From CAVPTL01 sp963727235 (GTDB lineage Bacteria > Actinomycetota > Thermoleophilia > Gaiellales > JAICJC01), in assembly GCA_963727235.1 (NCBI GenBank), contig CAVSFZ010000005.1, positions 1 to 64,000 of the forward strand: a DNA stretch of 64,000 bases. Direction: 5' to 3'. The notes beneath the pieces are model-generated. The model was given only the letters and a program-made list of their open reading frames with translations. It was not told the DNA's origin and did no database searches. Position 1 is the stretch's first letter. The number at the start of each line of letters is the position of its first letter. Position numbers and translations under genes: made by a program. Of the stretch, positions 52,733 through 62,168 are shown piece by piece.

Positions 52733-53047
52733 ATGAGACACCACCGGATACGCCGCCGCGACCTCGGCCGCGCTCGCATCTCCCGCCTCACCAGAGTGGC
52801 CGCCGCGGTCGCCGCGACAGGGGCACTGGTCATGTCGGTTGCGGCTGCACGCTCGAATCCGGGTCGGTTCACGTCTCCGCCACAAGCGACGACCGTGGTC
52901 CGCCGTGTGCATGTGGCTCAGAGCGCTCCCAGCAGCCCGCCGTCCACAACCACGCAGCCGGCTGCGCCACCAACCACCACCCAGGCGGCTCCGCCACCGG
53001 TCACCTCGACCCCGTCACCACCGGTCACGATCACAGGTGGATCATGA
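52733..53047 (+). CDS. secreted Pro/Thr-rich leader-linker protein, apparent truncated FMN-binding protein
   Basis: 104 aa: basic head, a helix (VAAAVAATGALVMSVAAA), then a Pro/Thr/Ser-rich low-complexity linker and a stop after VTITGGS. In related redox operons this layout continues into an FMN-binding domain that ApbE flavinylates; here that domain is missing. The stop overlaps the apbE start (ATGA). Either a shortened carrier or an unrelated peptide. Confidence 0.6.
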   Translation: MRHHRIRRRDLGRARISRLTRVAAAVAATGALVMSVAAARSNPGRFTSPPQATTVVRRVHVAQSAPSSPPSTTTQPAAPPTTTQAAPPPVTSTPSPPVTITGGS

Positions 53048-53973
53048 GTTCCTCGACCGTCAGCGCGCAGTTCGGCGGGCTCGGGACGACCACGGTGGTG
53101 GCGGTCACCCGTCCCCGCCGGCTGGCCGCGGCAGTTGCCGAGGTCGAAGCCGAGATCGCCGAGATCGACCGTACGTACAGCCGGTTTCGGCCGGACTCCG
53201 AGCTGATGCAGCTGCAACAGGCGCCCGACTGTCCCGCCACCGTCACCCCGCTCTTGGCTGCGGCGCTGAGCGTGGCGTTCAGCGCCGCCGAGGCGACCGG
53301 CGGGCTGGTCGACCCCACGGTCGGAACCGCGGTTTCAGCGATCGGGTACGACCGCGACTACGCCCAGTTGGTGCCGCTGGATCGCCCCCTCCCCGTCGAA
53401 CGCCGGGTTCCCGGCATCAGCACGGTCTGTTTCGACAAAGCGCGGCGGGAGGTGCGCATCGGCCGGGGCACGAACCTCGATCTGGGGGCGACCGGGAAGG
53501 CACTGGCGGTCGATCGGGCGGTCGCACGAGCGGCAAGAGTCGTCGGCTGTGGGGTGCTGGTGAGCATCGGCGGGGACGTTGGCACCGCAGGTCCCGCGCC
53601 GGTGGGCGGATGGTCGATAGGGGTCGCTGACGATCACCGGGCCGACCTCGATCAGATCGAGCAGACGGTGGCGATCACCAGAGGGGCGATTGCCACGTCC
53701 AGCACCACCACGCGCACGTGGGTAAGAGCCGGGGAGCGTTGTCACCACATCGTCGATCCCCGGCGCAGCCGCTCCGCCGAAGTCGTGTGGCGGACGGTCA
53801 CGGTGGCCGCCGATTCGTGCGTCGCGGCCAACGCTGCCAGCACCGCGGCCATCGTCGACGGACGCGGAGCCCTGGCGCGCCTCGCCCGGGCGGGACTTCC
53901 CGCCAGGCTGGTGACCGCCACCGGCGAGGTGACCGGCGTGGGCGGATGGCCGCAGGTGGACGAGGTGGCGTGA
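53044..53973 (+). CDS. apbE: FAD:protein FMN transferase (ApbE family)
   Basis: Attaches FMN to Thr or Ser of extracytoplasmic redox proteins. 309 aa: EIDRTYSRFRPDSELMQL, AAEATGGLVDPTVGTAVSAI, the FAD-site DLGATGKALAVDRAVARA, VSIGGDVGTAGP and the metal-site region DSCVAANAASTAAIV. No signal peptide is visible. It is coupled on both sides (ATGA, GTGA). Confidence 0.88.
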   Translation: MSSSTVSAQFGGLGTTTVVAVTRPRRLAAAVAEVEAEIAEIDRTYSRFRPDSELMQLQQAPDCPATVTPLLAAALSVAFSAAEATGGLVDPTVGTAVSAIGYDRDYAQLVPLDRPLPVERRVPGISTVCFDKARREVRIGRGTNLDLGATGKALAVDRAVARAARVVGCGVLVSIGGDVGTAGPAPVGGWSIGVADDHRADLDQIEQTVAITRGAIATSSTTTRTWVRAGERCHHIVDPRRSRSAEVVWRTVTVAADSCVAANAASTAAIVDGRGALARLARAGLPARLVTATGEVTGVGGWPQVDEVA

Positions 53974-54644
53974 GTACGATCGGGTTGGACACGCGCACGC
54001 TGTGGTACCTGACCCGCGGTACCGGGATCGTCACGCTCATGCTCCTGACGATCACGTTCCTGCTGGGAGTCGTCAGCATGAGCCCGGGGCAGCTGCTGAG
54101 CATGCCGCGGTTCGTGGTCGCGGGGCTCCATCGGAACCTGTCGCTGCTGGTGGTGGTGTTCGTGGGCGTACACATCGCCACGGCGGTCGCCGACCCCTAT
54201 GCCGGAATCCGGCTGATCGATGCGGTGGTGCCGCTCGCATCGTCCTACCGGCCTGTGTGGATCGGTCTGGGTGCTGTCGCCGTCGATCTCCTGGCCGCCG
54301 TGATCGTGACGAGCCTGCTGCGGGTCAGGCTCGGGCACCGGGCATGGCGGGTGGTGCACTGGGCCGTGTACGTGATCTGGCCGGTGGCCGTGATCCACGC
54401 GCTTGGCTCCGGCTCGGACGTGCGCTCGAGAATCCTGCCGGTGATCGCCGCAGTCTGCACCTCCCTGGTGCTGTTTGCCTCCGGATGGAGGGTGGTTACC
54501 GCAAACATCCCGGCTTGGCAGCGCGGGGCCTGGGCGGCGGCCGGCGTCGGAGTCATGCTGGTCGTGACCGCCTGGACGCTCAACGGCCCGCTTCAACCGG
54601 GATGGGCGAAGTCTGCGGCGTTCGCACTGGGGAGACTCGCGTGA
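53970..54644 (+). CDS. ferric-reductase-like transmembrane heme protein
   Basis: 224 aa, about six helices with paired heme-ligand His: GLHRNLSLLVVVFVGVHIAT and WRVVHWAVYVIWPVAVIHAL. It belongs to the ferric reductase/NADPH-oxidase membrane superfamily (cf. MsrQ/FRD) without its flavin domain. GTG 53970 overlaps apbE (GTGA). Passes electrons across the membrane between the NuoF-like protein and an outside acceptor. Confidence 0.82.
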   Translation: MSTIGLDTRTLWYLTRGTGIVTLMLLTITFLLGVVSMSPGQLLSMPRFVVAGLHRNLSLLVVVFVGVHIATAVADPYAGIRLIDAVVPLASSYRPVWIGLGAVAVDLLAAVIVTSLLRVRLGHRAWRVVHWAVYVIWPVAVIHALGSGSDVRSRILPVIAAVCTSLVLFASGWRVVTANIPAWQRGAWAAAGVGVMLVVTAWTLNGPLQPGWAKSAAFALGRLA

Positions 54645-55960
54645 GCGCTGCGGCAACCGCGTACGACCGGCCGCGCATTGCCGCCGCCCCCACCGGGGTT
54701 CCGCGATTGCTGGCCGGATATCGAGCACATCGGGGCCGCATGAATCTCCACGACCACCTCGACTATTACGGCGATTCCGGCACCGCGGCATACGCGACCT
54801 CCCTGTGGACGACCGTCGAGCGGTCGGGACTCATCGGCCGGGGCGGGGCGGGCTTTCCGACCGCCCGCAAGCTCGAAGCCGTGAGGCGGAGCCGCGGCCG
54901 GCCGGTCGTGGTGGTGAACGGGATGGAGGGTGAACCCGCAAGCGCGAAAGACCGATATCTGCTGTCGGTTGCCCCGCACCTGGTCCTGGACGGAGCCGCT
55001 CTGGCCGCGGCCGAGGTGGGAGCCGACGCGGTCATGGTGGCCGTGCGGCGGGATCGTGCCGACGCTGTGCACTCGCTGATCCGCGCGGTGAGCGAGCGCC
55101 ACCAGCTTGGGCTCGATCGGATCGGGGCGAGCGTCCATCAGGGACCACCTCGATATGTCGGGGGTGAGGAGACGGCGGTCGTCCACTGGCTGGACGGAGG
55201 TTCCGTCCGCCCCCTCGCGGTTCCGCCTCGGCCCTTTGAGCGCGGCGTCGGCGGGCGGCCCACACTGGTGCTGAACGTCGAGACGCTGGCCCATCTCGCC
55301 CTGATCGCGCGTTACGGAGATGAATGGTTTCGCAGCCTGGGGCCGTCCCACGCCCCGGGAACGACGTTGATGACCGTAACCGGCGCGGTAGCGAACGGTG
55401 GGGTCGCCGAGGTGGCCATGGGTTCGTCCCTGAATGCCGTGGTGGAGGCATGTGACCCCCACTCCAAGCCGGCGATGGTGCTGGCCGGCGGCTACTTCGG
55501 CGGGTGGATTCCCTGGGAATCGTGCGCGGGGCTACGGGTCGATCCCGACCGGCTGAGGGAGTCGGGAGCCGGGCTGGGAGCCGGAATCCTGATCGCAGCA
55601 CCCGAGAACACCTGCGTGATCGCAGAGACGGCCAGGATCGTCTCGTACCTCGCCGGCGAGAGCGCCGGCCAGTGCGGGCCCTGCTTCAACGGCGTGGCCG
55701 CGGTGGCCGACGATCTCGGGCGGCTGTGCGCGCAGCCGACCGGGGGACTTGTCACGGCGCGGCTGCGCTCGCGCATCAGCGTCATCGACGGACGCGGCGC
55801 GTGCGCGCTTCCCGACGGCGTTCGCCGGCTGGTTGCAAGCGTGCTCGACGGGTTTCCGGACCACGTCGCCCAGCATGAGCGCCACGGCGGCTGCGCCAGC
55901 GCACAGCCTCTGGCAATGCCGCTGACCTCGCGGCCGCTGACGGAGGAGGACTGGCGATGA
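54641..55960 (+). CDS. NuoF-like NADH dehydrogenase flavoprotein with SLBB and Fe-S region
   Basis: 439 aa: FMN/NADH site SGLIGRGGAGFPTARKLEAV, VVNGMEGEPASAKDRYLLSV, YVGGEETAVVHWLDG, SLBB segment near residue 260 (TLMTVTGAVANGGVAEVAMG), and the C-terminal 4Fe-4S site ESAGQCGPCFNGVAAVADDL. Oxidises NAD(P)H and feeds the ferredoxin encoded next. GTG 54641 overlaps the upstream stop. Confidence 0.85.
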   Translation: MSAAATAYDRPRIAAAPTGVPRLLAGYRAHRGRMNLHDHLDYYGDSGTAAYATSLWTTVERSGLIGRGGAGFPTARKLEAVRRSRGRPVVVVNGMEGEPASAKDRYLLSVAPHLVLDGAALAAAEVGADAVMVAVRRDRADAVHSLIRAVSERHQLGLDRIGASVHQGPPRYVGGEETAVVHWLDGGSVRPLAVPPRPFERGVGGRPTLVLNVETLAHLALIARYGDEWFRSLGPSHAPGTTLMTVTGAVANGGVAEVAMGSSLNAVVEACDPHSKPAMVLAGGYFGGWIPWESCAGLRVDPDRLRESGAGLGAGILIAAPENTCVIAETARIVSYLAGESAGQCGPCFNGVAAVADDLGRLCAQPTGGLVTARLRSRISVIDGRGACALPDGVRRLVASVLDGFPDHVAQHERHGGCASAQPLAMPLTSRPLTEEDWR

Positions 55961-56163
55961 AGCAGCGGCGGCTGCACGTCGACCCGATTGCCTGTGACGG
56001 ACACGGTCTGTGCGCCGACCTCCTGCCGGAGCGGATCGAATTGGACGAGTGGGGCTATCCGATGATCGATCGGACACCCGTGCACGGCATCACCGCGGTG
56101 CACGCCCGGCGGGCGGTTGCCGCATGTCCCAAGCTCGCGCTGCGGCTGGTCCGGTCGCAATGA
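55957..56163 (+). CDS. small ferredoxin, likely 3Fe-4S
   Basis: 68 aa with three Cys: CDGHGLC and CPKLALRL in the pattern C-x5-C-...-C-P typical of actinobacterial 3Fe-4S ferredoxins. ATG 55957 overlaps the NuoF-like stop; its own stop overlaps the next start. Confidence 0.85.
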   Translation: MKQRRLHVDPIACDGHGLCADLLPERIELDEWGYPMIDRTPVHGITAVHARRAVAACPKLALRLVRSQ

Positions 56164-56771
56164 TCACCTGGCAGCCGGTCGACACCGACGATCGCTCCGC
56201 ACCCGGGAAGAACACGGGCGTCGAGGGCAACCGCCGGCTGACCGCTACGCTCGGTGTGGTGCTGCTGGTGCTGCTCGCGGTCGAGGGCGGCACGATCCCC
56301 TTCCTGGGGCAGCTGGAGGCCGTGCACGTGATCGTGGGGCTCGTGCTGATTCCCATCGTGGTGCTCAAGCTCGGCACGACGTTCTACCGCTTTGCCCGGT
56401 ACTACACCGGCAACCCGGCCTACCGGCGCGCCGGACCACCCCATCCCGTGCTACGAGCCGCGGGGCCGTTCGTGGCGCTCACCAGCGTCGCCCTGTTCGC
56501 CTCCGGCGTGGCGCTGGCGATCGTGGGGCGTAACTCTCAGAACGTGTACACGCTCCACAAGCTCAGCTTCATCGTGTGGTTTGGGGCGATGTCGATCCAC
56601 GTGCTCGGGCACGTGTGGTCGCTCCCTGCGATAGCCGGCCGCGACTGGAAGGCTGCAACCCGGATCTCCGGATCGCGGCTGCGGCAGCTGTCGGTGGTGG
56701 GAATCGCGGCCGTCGGACTCTTGGTGGCGATGGTCGTGTTCCCGCTGCTTCCGGTCTGGGGACACGGGTAA
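56160..56771 (+). CDS. cytochrome b561-like membrane protein
   Basis: 203 aa, four to five helices with His in QLEAVHVIVGLVLIPIVVLK, YTLHKLSFIVWFGAMSIHVL and GHVWSLP, which could ligate b-type heme. No cytochrome b561 signature is complete, so the name is a fold-level guess. It closes the six-gene redox operon. Confidence 0.72.
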   Translation: MITWQPVDTDDRSAPGKNTGVEGNRRLTATLGVVLLVLLAVEGGTIPFLGQLEAVHVIVGLVLIPIVVLKLGTTFYRFARYYTGNPAYRRAGPPHPVLRAAGPFVALTSVALFASGVALAIVGRNSQNVYTLHKLSFIVWFGAMSIHVLGHVWSLPAIAGRDWKAATRISGSRLRQLSVVGIAAVGLLVAMVVFPLLPVWGHG

Positions 56772-56786
56772 GCGCCCACGGGGCGG

Positions 56787-56792
56787 TACCAT
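56787..56792 (+). promoter_or_regulatory. -10 box for leaderless start at 56799
   Basis: TACCAT, 6 nt before GTG 56799. Confidence 0.45.
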
Positions 56793-56798
56793 CGCACA

Positions 56799-57503
56799 GT
56801 GACCGCACTGGCCCGAAGTCCGGAGCGACACCTCAGCCATCGCACGGGCTGGCTGCGGGCGGCCGTGCTCGGCGCCAACGACGGCATCGTTTCGGTCGCC
56901 GCCATCATCGTGGGCGTGGCAGCCGCCGACTCGAGCCGCTCGGCAATCCTCACGGCGGGCGTGGCCGGACTGGTCGCGGGCGCCGCGTCGATGGCCGCGG
57001 GAGAGTATGTGTCGGTCAGCTCGCAGGCAGACGCGGAGCGCGCTGACCTCGCACTCGAGCGGGAGGAGCTGCGCACCGATCCGATCGGCGAGCGCGCCGA
57101 ACTGGCCGAGATCTACCGCGGGCGCGGGCTTTCCCCGGAGCTGGCAGAGCAGGTCGCCGCCGAACTGAGCGCCGGAGACGACCTGCTCGGAGTGCATGCC
57201 CGGGATGAGCTGGGCATGACCGAGCTCTCCCACGCCCGGCCCTTTCAGGCCGCCGGTGCGTCGGCTGCGTCCTTCACCATCGGTGCGGCACTGCCGCTGC
57301 TGGCGGTGATCCTCGCACCGTCGTCGTGGCGGATCGAGGTGACCGTCGCGGCCACGTTGGTGGCGCTCGCCGTGACCGGCTGGGCCGGGGCCCGCCTGGG
57401 CGGGGCGCCCGTCGCACGTGGAACGCTGCGGGTGACCGTGTGGGGTGTCGCGGCAATGCTGCTGACGATGGTGGTGGGCCGTTTGGTCGGGCAGGCCGTA
57501 TGA
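56799..57503 (+). CDS. VIT1/CCC1-family Fe/Mn transporter
   Basis: 234 aa. Helices with VLGANDGIVSVAAIIVGVAA and GLVAGAASMAAGEYVSVSSQ, the signature of the family; a cytosolic acidic segment (EREELRTDPIGERAELAEIY) with metal-binding Glu, then three helices. It moves Fe2+ or Mn2+ out of the cytosol. Convergent with kup (9 bp gap). Confidence 0.88.
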   Translation: MTALARSPERHLSHRTGWLRAAVLGANDGIVSVAAIIVGVAAADSSRSAILTAGVAGLVAGAASMAAGEYVSVSSQADAERADLALEREELRTDPIGERAELAEIYRGRGLSPELAEQVAAELSAGDDLLGVHARDELGMTELSHARPFQAAGASAASFTIGAALPLLAVILAPSSWRIEVTVAATLVALAVTGWAGARLGGAPVARGTLRVTVWGVAAMLLTMVVGRLVGQAV

Positions 57504-57512
57504 GCGGAGCGG

Positions 57513-59462
57513 TCAGACCTCGATCCGTGATCCCATGATCACGGTGCGATCACGCGGCAAGCCGAAATATTCGGCGGCGTCCGCGGTGATGTGCGAGGTC
57601 GACACGAACAGGTGCTTGCGCCAACCGCTCATTCCCGGAGCATCGCCGACGCGAAGCTCGATCGTGGACAGGAAGTACGACGCCTGATCGACCTCGAGCG
57701 GGCACTCCAGGCCGGCGGCGGCCGCCAACCGAAGCACGCTGGGGACGTTGGGGGTATCCGCGTACCCGAATCGCGCGGCGACGTGCGAGATACCGTCGTC
57801 GGCGTACCCGAGATCGTCAACCACAATCCGCTCATCCGCCGGCACGTGCGGAACCGGCAGGGTCTCCAACGAGAGGATCACCACGTGCTCGTGCAGGATG
57901 TGATTGTGCTCGACGTTGGCCCGCATGGCCAGCGGGGTGGTGGTGTCGCCCCGGTTGAGGAAGACCGCGGTGCCGGGCACCCGCTGGAGGGGCGGCTCGC
58001 GCTCGTGGAGCTCGTCGATGAACGCGCGCAGCGACCCCTCGTTGCGCTCACGCTGTGCGGTCACGAGCGCACGTCCGCGCTGCCAGGTGGTGAGTATCGT
58101 GAACACCGTGACACCGATCAGGAGCGGCAGCCACGCGCCGTGTAGGAGCTTGGTCAGGTTGGCCGCCAGGAACAGCAGATCGACCGCCAGGAAGCCGGCC
58201 GCGCCGGCCAGCACCAGCCACAGCGGCTTCGTCCACTGGTGGCGCACGATGTAGAAGAAGAGCAGCGTGGTGATCGTGATGGTTCCCGTGACCGCCATGC
58301 CGAATGCGAATGCCAGCGCGGTCGACGAGCGGAAGGCGAATACCAGCGTCAGCACCGAGATCATCAGCATCCAGTTGATCCACGGCACGTAGATCTGTCC
58401 GATCGTCCGTTCCGAGGTATGGGCGATCCGGAGCCGCGGCAGGTAGCCGAGCTGGACCGCCTGGTGGGCGACCGAGAAGGCACCGGTGATCACGGCCTGC
58501 GACGCGATCACCGTCGCCGCTGTGGCGAGCACCACCATCGGCAGCTGTCCCCACTCGGGCACCAGCAGGAAGAACGGGCTCGAGATCGCATCGTGCGGAT
58601 CCGAGAGCACCAGCGCCCCTTGACCCATGTAACTGAGGATGCACGCCGGAAACACCAGCACAAGCCACGCGCGGGTGATCGGCGCGCGGCCGAAGTGCCC
58701 GAGATCGGCGTACAGCGCCTCCGCGCCCGTGATCGCCAGCACCACCGCCGCCAGGGAGAAGAACGCCATCGTGAAGTGCCCGAACAGGAACCCCAGTGCG
58801 TACGTCGGCGACAACGCCTTCAGGATCTCGGGGTGGTCGGCAATCCCGTTGATGCCGCAGGCGGCGATCGCCACAAACCAGGCGATCATGACCGGGCCGA
58901 ACAGCCGTCCCACTGCAGCCGTGCCGATCCGCTGGGTGGCGAACAGCACGATGATCACCACAGCAGTGATCGGGACGACGGCATCGGCGAGCGACGGCTG
59001 CACGACCTTGAGCCCCTCCACCGCCGAGAGCACTGAAATCGCGGGTGTGATCATGCTGTCACCAAAGAACAGCGAGGCACCGAACACGCCGAGGCCCGCC
59101 AGCACCACTTTGGTGCGGCGACTGCCGGACACCCCCCGCCGTCTGATCAACGTGATCAGGGCGAGGATTCCACCTTCTCCATCGTTGTCTGCTCGCATCA
59201 CCAGGAGCACGTACAGCAGCGTGACGATGATCGTGACCGACCAGACGATCAGCGATATCACCCCGTACACACTCTCGGTGCTAACGGTGATGGGGTGAGG
59301 ATCCCCGGGATTGAACACCGTTTGGATGGTGTAGAGCGGACTGGTACCGATATCTCCGAACACCACGCCCAGTGCGCCGACGGCGAGAGCCGTCTGGGCG
59401 AGGGGGCGTTGCGGCGATCCGTTCGTCTCGGCACCGGACTGGGACGCACCGGAGGTGGTCAT
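57513..59462 (-). CDS. kup: KUP-type potassium uptake transporter
   Basis: 649 aa: ALGVVFGDIGTSPLYTIQTV signature at the first helix, VMRADNDGEGGILALITLI, twelve helices to about residue 450, and a C-terminal cytosolic domain (VPGTAVFLNRGDTTTPLAM; EVDQASYFLSTIELRVG). K+/H+ symport. It lies 13 bp after the Mg-ATPase gene, so the two are probably cotranscribed. Confidence 0.93.
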   Translation of the reverse strand: MTTSGASQSGAETNGSPQRPLAQTALAVGALGVVFGDIGTSPLYTIQTVFNPGDPHPITVSTESVYGVISLIVWSVTIIVTLLYVLLVMRADNDGEGGILALITLIRRRGVSGSRRTKVVLAGLGVFGASLFFGDSMITPAISVLSAVEGLKVVQPSLADAVVPITAVVIIVLFATQRIGTAAVGRLFGPVMIAWFVAIAACGINGIADHPEILKALSPTYALGFLFGHFTMAFFSLAAVVLAITGAEALYADLGHFGRAPITRAWLVLVFPACILSYMGQGALVLSDPHDAISSPFFLLVPEWGQLPMVVLATAATVIASQAVITGAFSVAHQAVQLGYLPRLRIAHTSERTIGQIYVPWINWMLMISVLTLVFAFRSSTALAFAFGMAVTGTITITTLLFFYIVRHQWTKPLWLVLAGAAGFLAVDLLFLAANLTKLLHGAWLPLLIGVTVFTILTTWQRGRALVTAQRERNEGSLRAFIDELHEREPPLQRVPGTAVFLNRGDTTTPLAMRANVEHNHILHEHVVILSLETLPVPHVPADERIVVDDLGYADDGISHVAARFGYADTPNVPSVLRLAAAAGLECPLEVDQASYFLSTIELRVGDAPGMSGWRKHLFVSTSHITADAAEYFGLPRDRTVIMGSRIEV

Positions 59463-59475
59463 GGGCCAAGTATCT

Positions 59476-62082
59476 CTAGATCGGATGCTTGTGGTGACGC
59501 GGCCACATGCTCCAGCGTGCCGCCCGGCGCATGATCCGACGCCCGTGAACGGGTCGACTGAGGGGACGACGCCGCGGCTGCCGGGGTTTGAAGAAGATGC
59601 TCTTGCCGAGCTCGGCGAGCGCCAGGTAGGTGATCACCATCACCACGAGCACCCCCAAGAACGCGAGCGGAAGGCTGGTGAACCCGAGCGGGTCTGCGAT
59701 CCACGGGATGTACGGAATCGCCACGGCAACCGCCGCGCAGGCGATCGTGGTGACGAGCAGGGGAGTGCTCGGGCGGCTTCTGAAGAACGGCACTCGGCGG
59801 GTGCGGATGACGAAGATCACGAGCGTCTGTGTGGCCAGCGACTCGACGAACCAGCCCGAGCGAAACAGCGTCGGGCCGGCATCGAACACCTTGAGCATGA
59901 CTGCGAAGGTGAGGAAGTCGTAGATGCTGGAGATCGGGCCGAAGAACCCCATGAACCTGCGGATCATGCCGATGTCCCACTGCGAGGGACGGGCCAGCAG
60001 CTCCTCGTCGACGTTGTCGGTCGGGATGGTCAGCTCGCTGACGTCGTAGAGCAGGTTGTTGAGCAGAATCTGGGTCGGCAGCATCGGCAGAAACGACAGG
60101 AACAACGACGCACCGGCGGCGGAGAACATGTTGCCGAAGTTGGAAGATGTCCCCATCAGCACGTATTTGATGGTGTTGGCGAACACCCGCCGCCCCTCGG
60201 CCACTCCGTCGGCGAGGATGTCGAGATCCTTCGTCATCAGCACCACGTCGGCCGCATCCTTGGCCACCTCCACACCCGTATCGACGGAGATGCCGATGTC
60301 GGCCTTGTGTAAGGCGATGGCATCGTTGACGCCGTCTCCGAGGAAGCCGACGTCGGCCCCGAGCGCGCGCTGACGCACGATCACGCGGGACTTCTGATCG
60401 GGCGTCACGCGGGCGAAGATGGTGGTCGCGGGGAGCGCGGCGTCCAGCTCGGGGTCGGTCATCTGGTCGAGGTCGTTCCCGGTGAGGATTCCGCCCCTGC
60501 CCAGGCCGATCTGGTCGCACACGTGCTGGGCGACCTGGCCGTTGTCGCCGGTGATCACCTTGACCGTGATCCCGAGCCGATCGAGCCGGCGCAGCGACTC
60601 GGTGACGTTCGGCTTGGGCGGATCGGAGAAACACAGAAACCCCTCCAGACGGAGATCGCGCTCGTCACCCGTGGTGAGGTGGTCGGCCGTCGCCGGGCGG
60701 CTGGCCACAGCGACCACCCGTGTGCCCGCCTGAAACAGCCCGGTGAGCACCTCCGCAGCCTCGTCTGGGATGTCGTTGCACAGTTTCAGCACGCGTTCGG
60801 GCGCCCCTTTGGTGACGATCCGCTCCTCCTCGCCCGAGCGCGCGAGTACCGTGGCGATCTGGCGTTCGTGGTCGAACGGCAGCCGATCGAGGGCCTCCCA
60901 TTCGACGTGGGCTGCCGGGTCGGGCGGCGGCGCATCCCACAATGCCGAGTCGAGCTCATTGCCTGCCCGATCGCTGCATGCCAGCCCGAGGTCGAACACC
61001 CTGCCGCACTTGCTGCCGTCGGGCCCCAGTGCGTCCGCGAAGCGAATCGCCCCGTCGGTGAGCGTGCCGGTCTTGTCGGTGAAGAGCACGCGGATGTTGC
61101 CGAGATCCTCGATGCAGACGAGCCGCTTTACGATCACATCCTTCTGAGCGAGCCGGCGGCTGCCGGCAGCCAGGCTCACGGTCACGATCGCGGGCAGGAG
61201 CTGCGGGGTGAGGCCGACCGCAATTGCCAGGGCGAACAGGGCAGACTGGAGCACCGATCGCCCGAGCAGAACGTTGATCACGAAGATCGATCCCGCCAAC
61301 CCGCCGGCCACGATCGCGATCATGCGCGAGAAGTCCTGCAGGCCGTGCTGGAACGCGGTCTGCTCGTGACGTTGCCCCAGGCTGAGCGCGATCCCGCCGA
61401 AGGCGGTGTGCCGGCCGGTTGCAACGACCACCCCCCGCCCGGCTCCCGATCGGACGATGGTGCCCATGAATGCACACGTGGGCAGGTCCAGCGGAGATTC
61501 GCCCGGCGCGGCCGCGACCGTCGTCTTGCGGGCCGCCTCGGCCTCGCCGGTCAGAACCGATTCGTCGCACTCGAGCCCATGAGCCTCGAGCATGCGCAGA
61601 TCAGCAGGAACCACGTCACCGACCCGCACATGGACGATGTCGCCGGGCACCAGGCTCGAGACATCCACGCGAACGGAGGCACCGCCACGATCCACGGCCG
61701 CGTGATGGCGAATCTGGGAGTGGAGCGCCTCGACCGCCTTCTCGGAGCGAAACTCGTTGACGAAGCTGAGGCCGATGCTCATGGTCATGATCACGGCGAT
61801 GATCAACGCCTCGTTGACGTCGCCGACGACCGCCGACACCACAGCCGCCGCGAGCAGAAGCAGCAGGAGGTAGCTGCGGAGCTGGCGACCCAGGACGTCG
61901 AGGGCGTGCACGCCGTGGGTGCGAAGCACATTCGGCCCATATTCCACCAGCCGCGCTGATGCCTCGGCGCTCGTGAGCCCGGTGTCGCGAGTGTCGAGTC
62001 GGGTCAGGATCTCGGCCGGGGAGAGTGCGGCAGCCTCGGCGAGGCCGAATCGGGCAGAGGACGGCGTGGCGGTTTCCGTCAT
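59476..62082 (-). CDS. P-type Mg2+-importing ATPase (MgtA/MgtB type)
   Basis: 868 aa, P3B ATPase: cation N-terminal domain, SVLTGEAEAARK (TGE of the A domain), phosphorylation loop VLFTDKTGTLTDGAIRF, KGAPERVLKL, hinge VGFLGDGVNDAIALHKADIG, LADGVAEGRRVFANTIKYVL and the last helices. The C terminus is an Arg-rich tail. There is no Mg-sensing leader of notable size in the 86 bp before the start. Confidence 0.92.
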   Translation of the reverse strand: MTETATPSSARFGLAEAAALSPAEILTRLDTRDTGLTSAEASARLVEYGPNVLRTHGVHALDVLGRQLRSYLLLLLLAAAVVSAVVGDVNEALIIAVIMTMSIGLSFVNEFRSEKAVEALHSQIRHHAAVDRGGASVRVDVSSLVPGDIVHVRVGDVVPADLRMLEAHGLECDESVLTGEAEAARKTTVAAAPGESPLDLPTCAFMGTIVRSGAGRGVVVATGRHTAFGGIALSLGQRHEQTAFQHGLQDFSRMIAIVAGGLAGSIFVINVLLGRSVLQSALFALAIAVGLTPQLLPAIVTVSLAAGSRRLAQKDVIVKRLVCIEDLGNIRVLFTDKTGTLTDGAIRFADALGPDGSKCGRVFDLGLACSDRAGNELDSALWDAPPPDPAAHVEWEALDRLPFDHERQIATVLARSGEEERIVTKGAPERVLKLCNDIPDEAAEVLTGLFQAGTRVVAVASRPATADHLTTGDERDLRLEGFLCFSDPPKPNVTESLRRLDRLGITVKVITGDNGQVAQHVCDQIGLGRGGILTGNDLDQMTDPELDAALPATTIFARVTPDQKSRVIVRQRALGADVGFLGDGVNDAIALHKADIGISVDTGVEVAKDAADVVLMTKDLDILADGVAEGRRVFANTIKYVLMGTSSNFGNMFSAAGASLFLSFLPMLPTQILLNNLLYDVSELTIPTDNVDEELLARPSQWDIGMIRRFMGFFGPISSIYDFLTFAVMLKVFDAGPTLFRSGWFVESLATQTLVIFVIRTRRVPFFRSRPSTPLLVTTIACAAVAVAIPYIPWIADPLGFTSLPLAFLGVLVVMVITYLALAELGKSIFFKPRQPRRRPLSRPVHGRRIMRRAARWSMWPRHHKHPI

Positions 62083-62156
62083 GCCTGGATGGGGTCGGTA
62101 GCGGCCACGGACGTATTGTCAGCGAGTACACCGACGTCGGCGGCCCCTGGTACTCG

Positions 62157-62162
62157 TACGGT
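62157..62162 (+). promoter_or_regulatory. -10 box for leaderless start at 62169
   Basis: TACGGT, 6 nt before ATG 62169. Confidence 0.4.
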
Positions 62163-62168
62163 GGACGC

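Noticed and set aside
60523..61959. Long plus-strand reading frame
   Set aside because: Shadow of the Mg-ATPase gene; no family resemblance and biased composition.
62083..62168. Mg2+-sensing leader before the Mg-ATPase
   Set aside because: Only 86 bp separate it from the divergent stress protein, and no stable multi-stem structure was seen.
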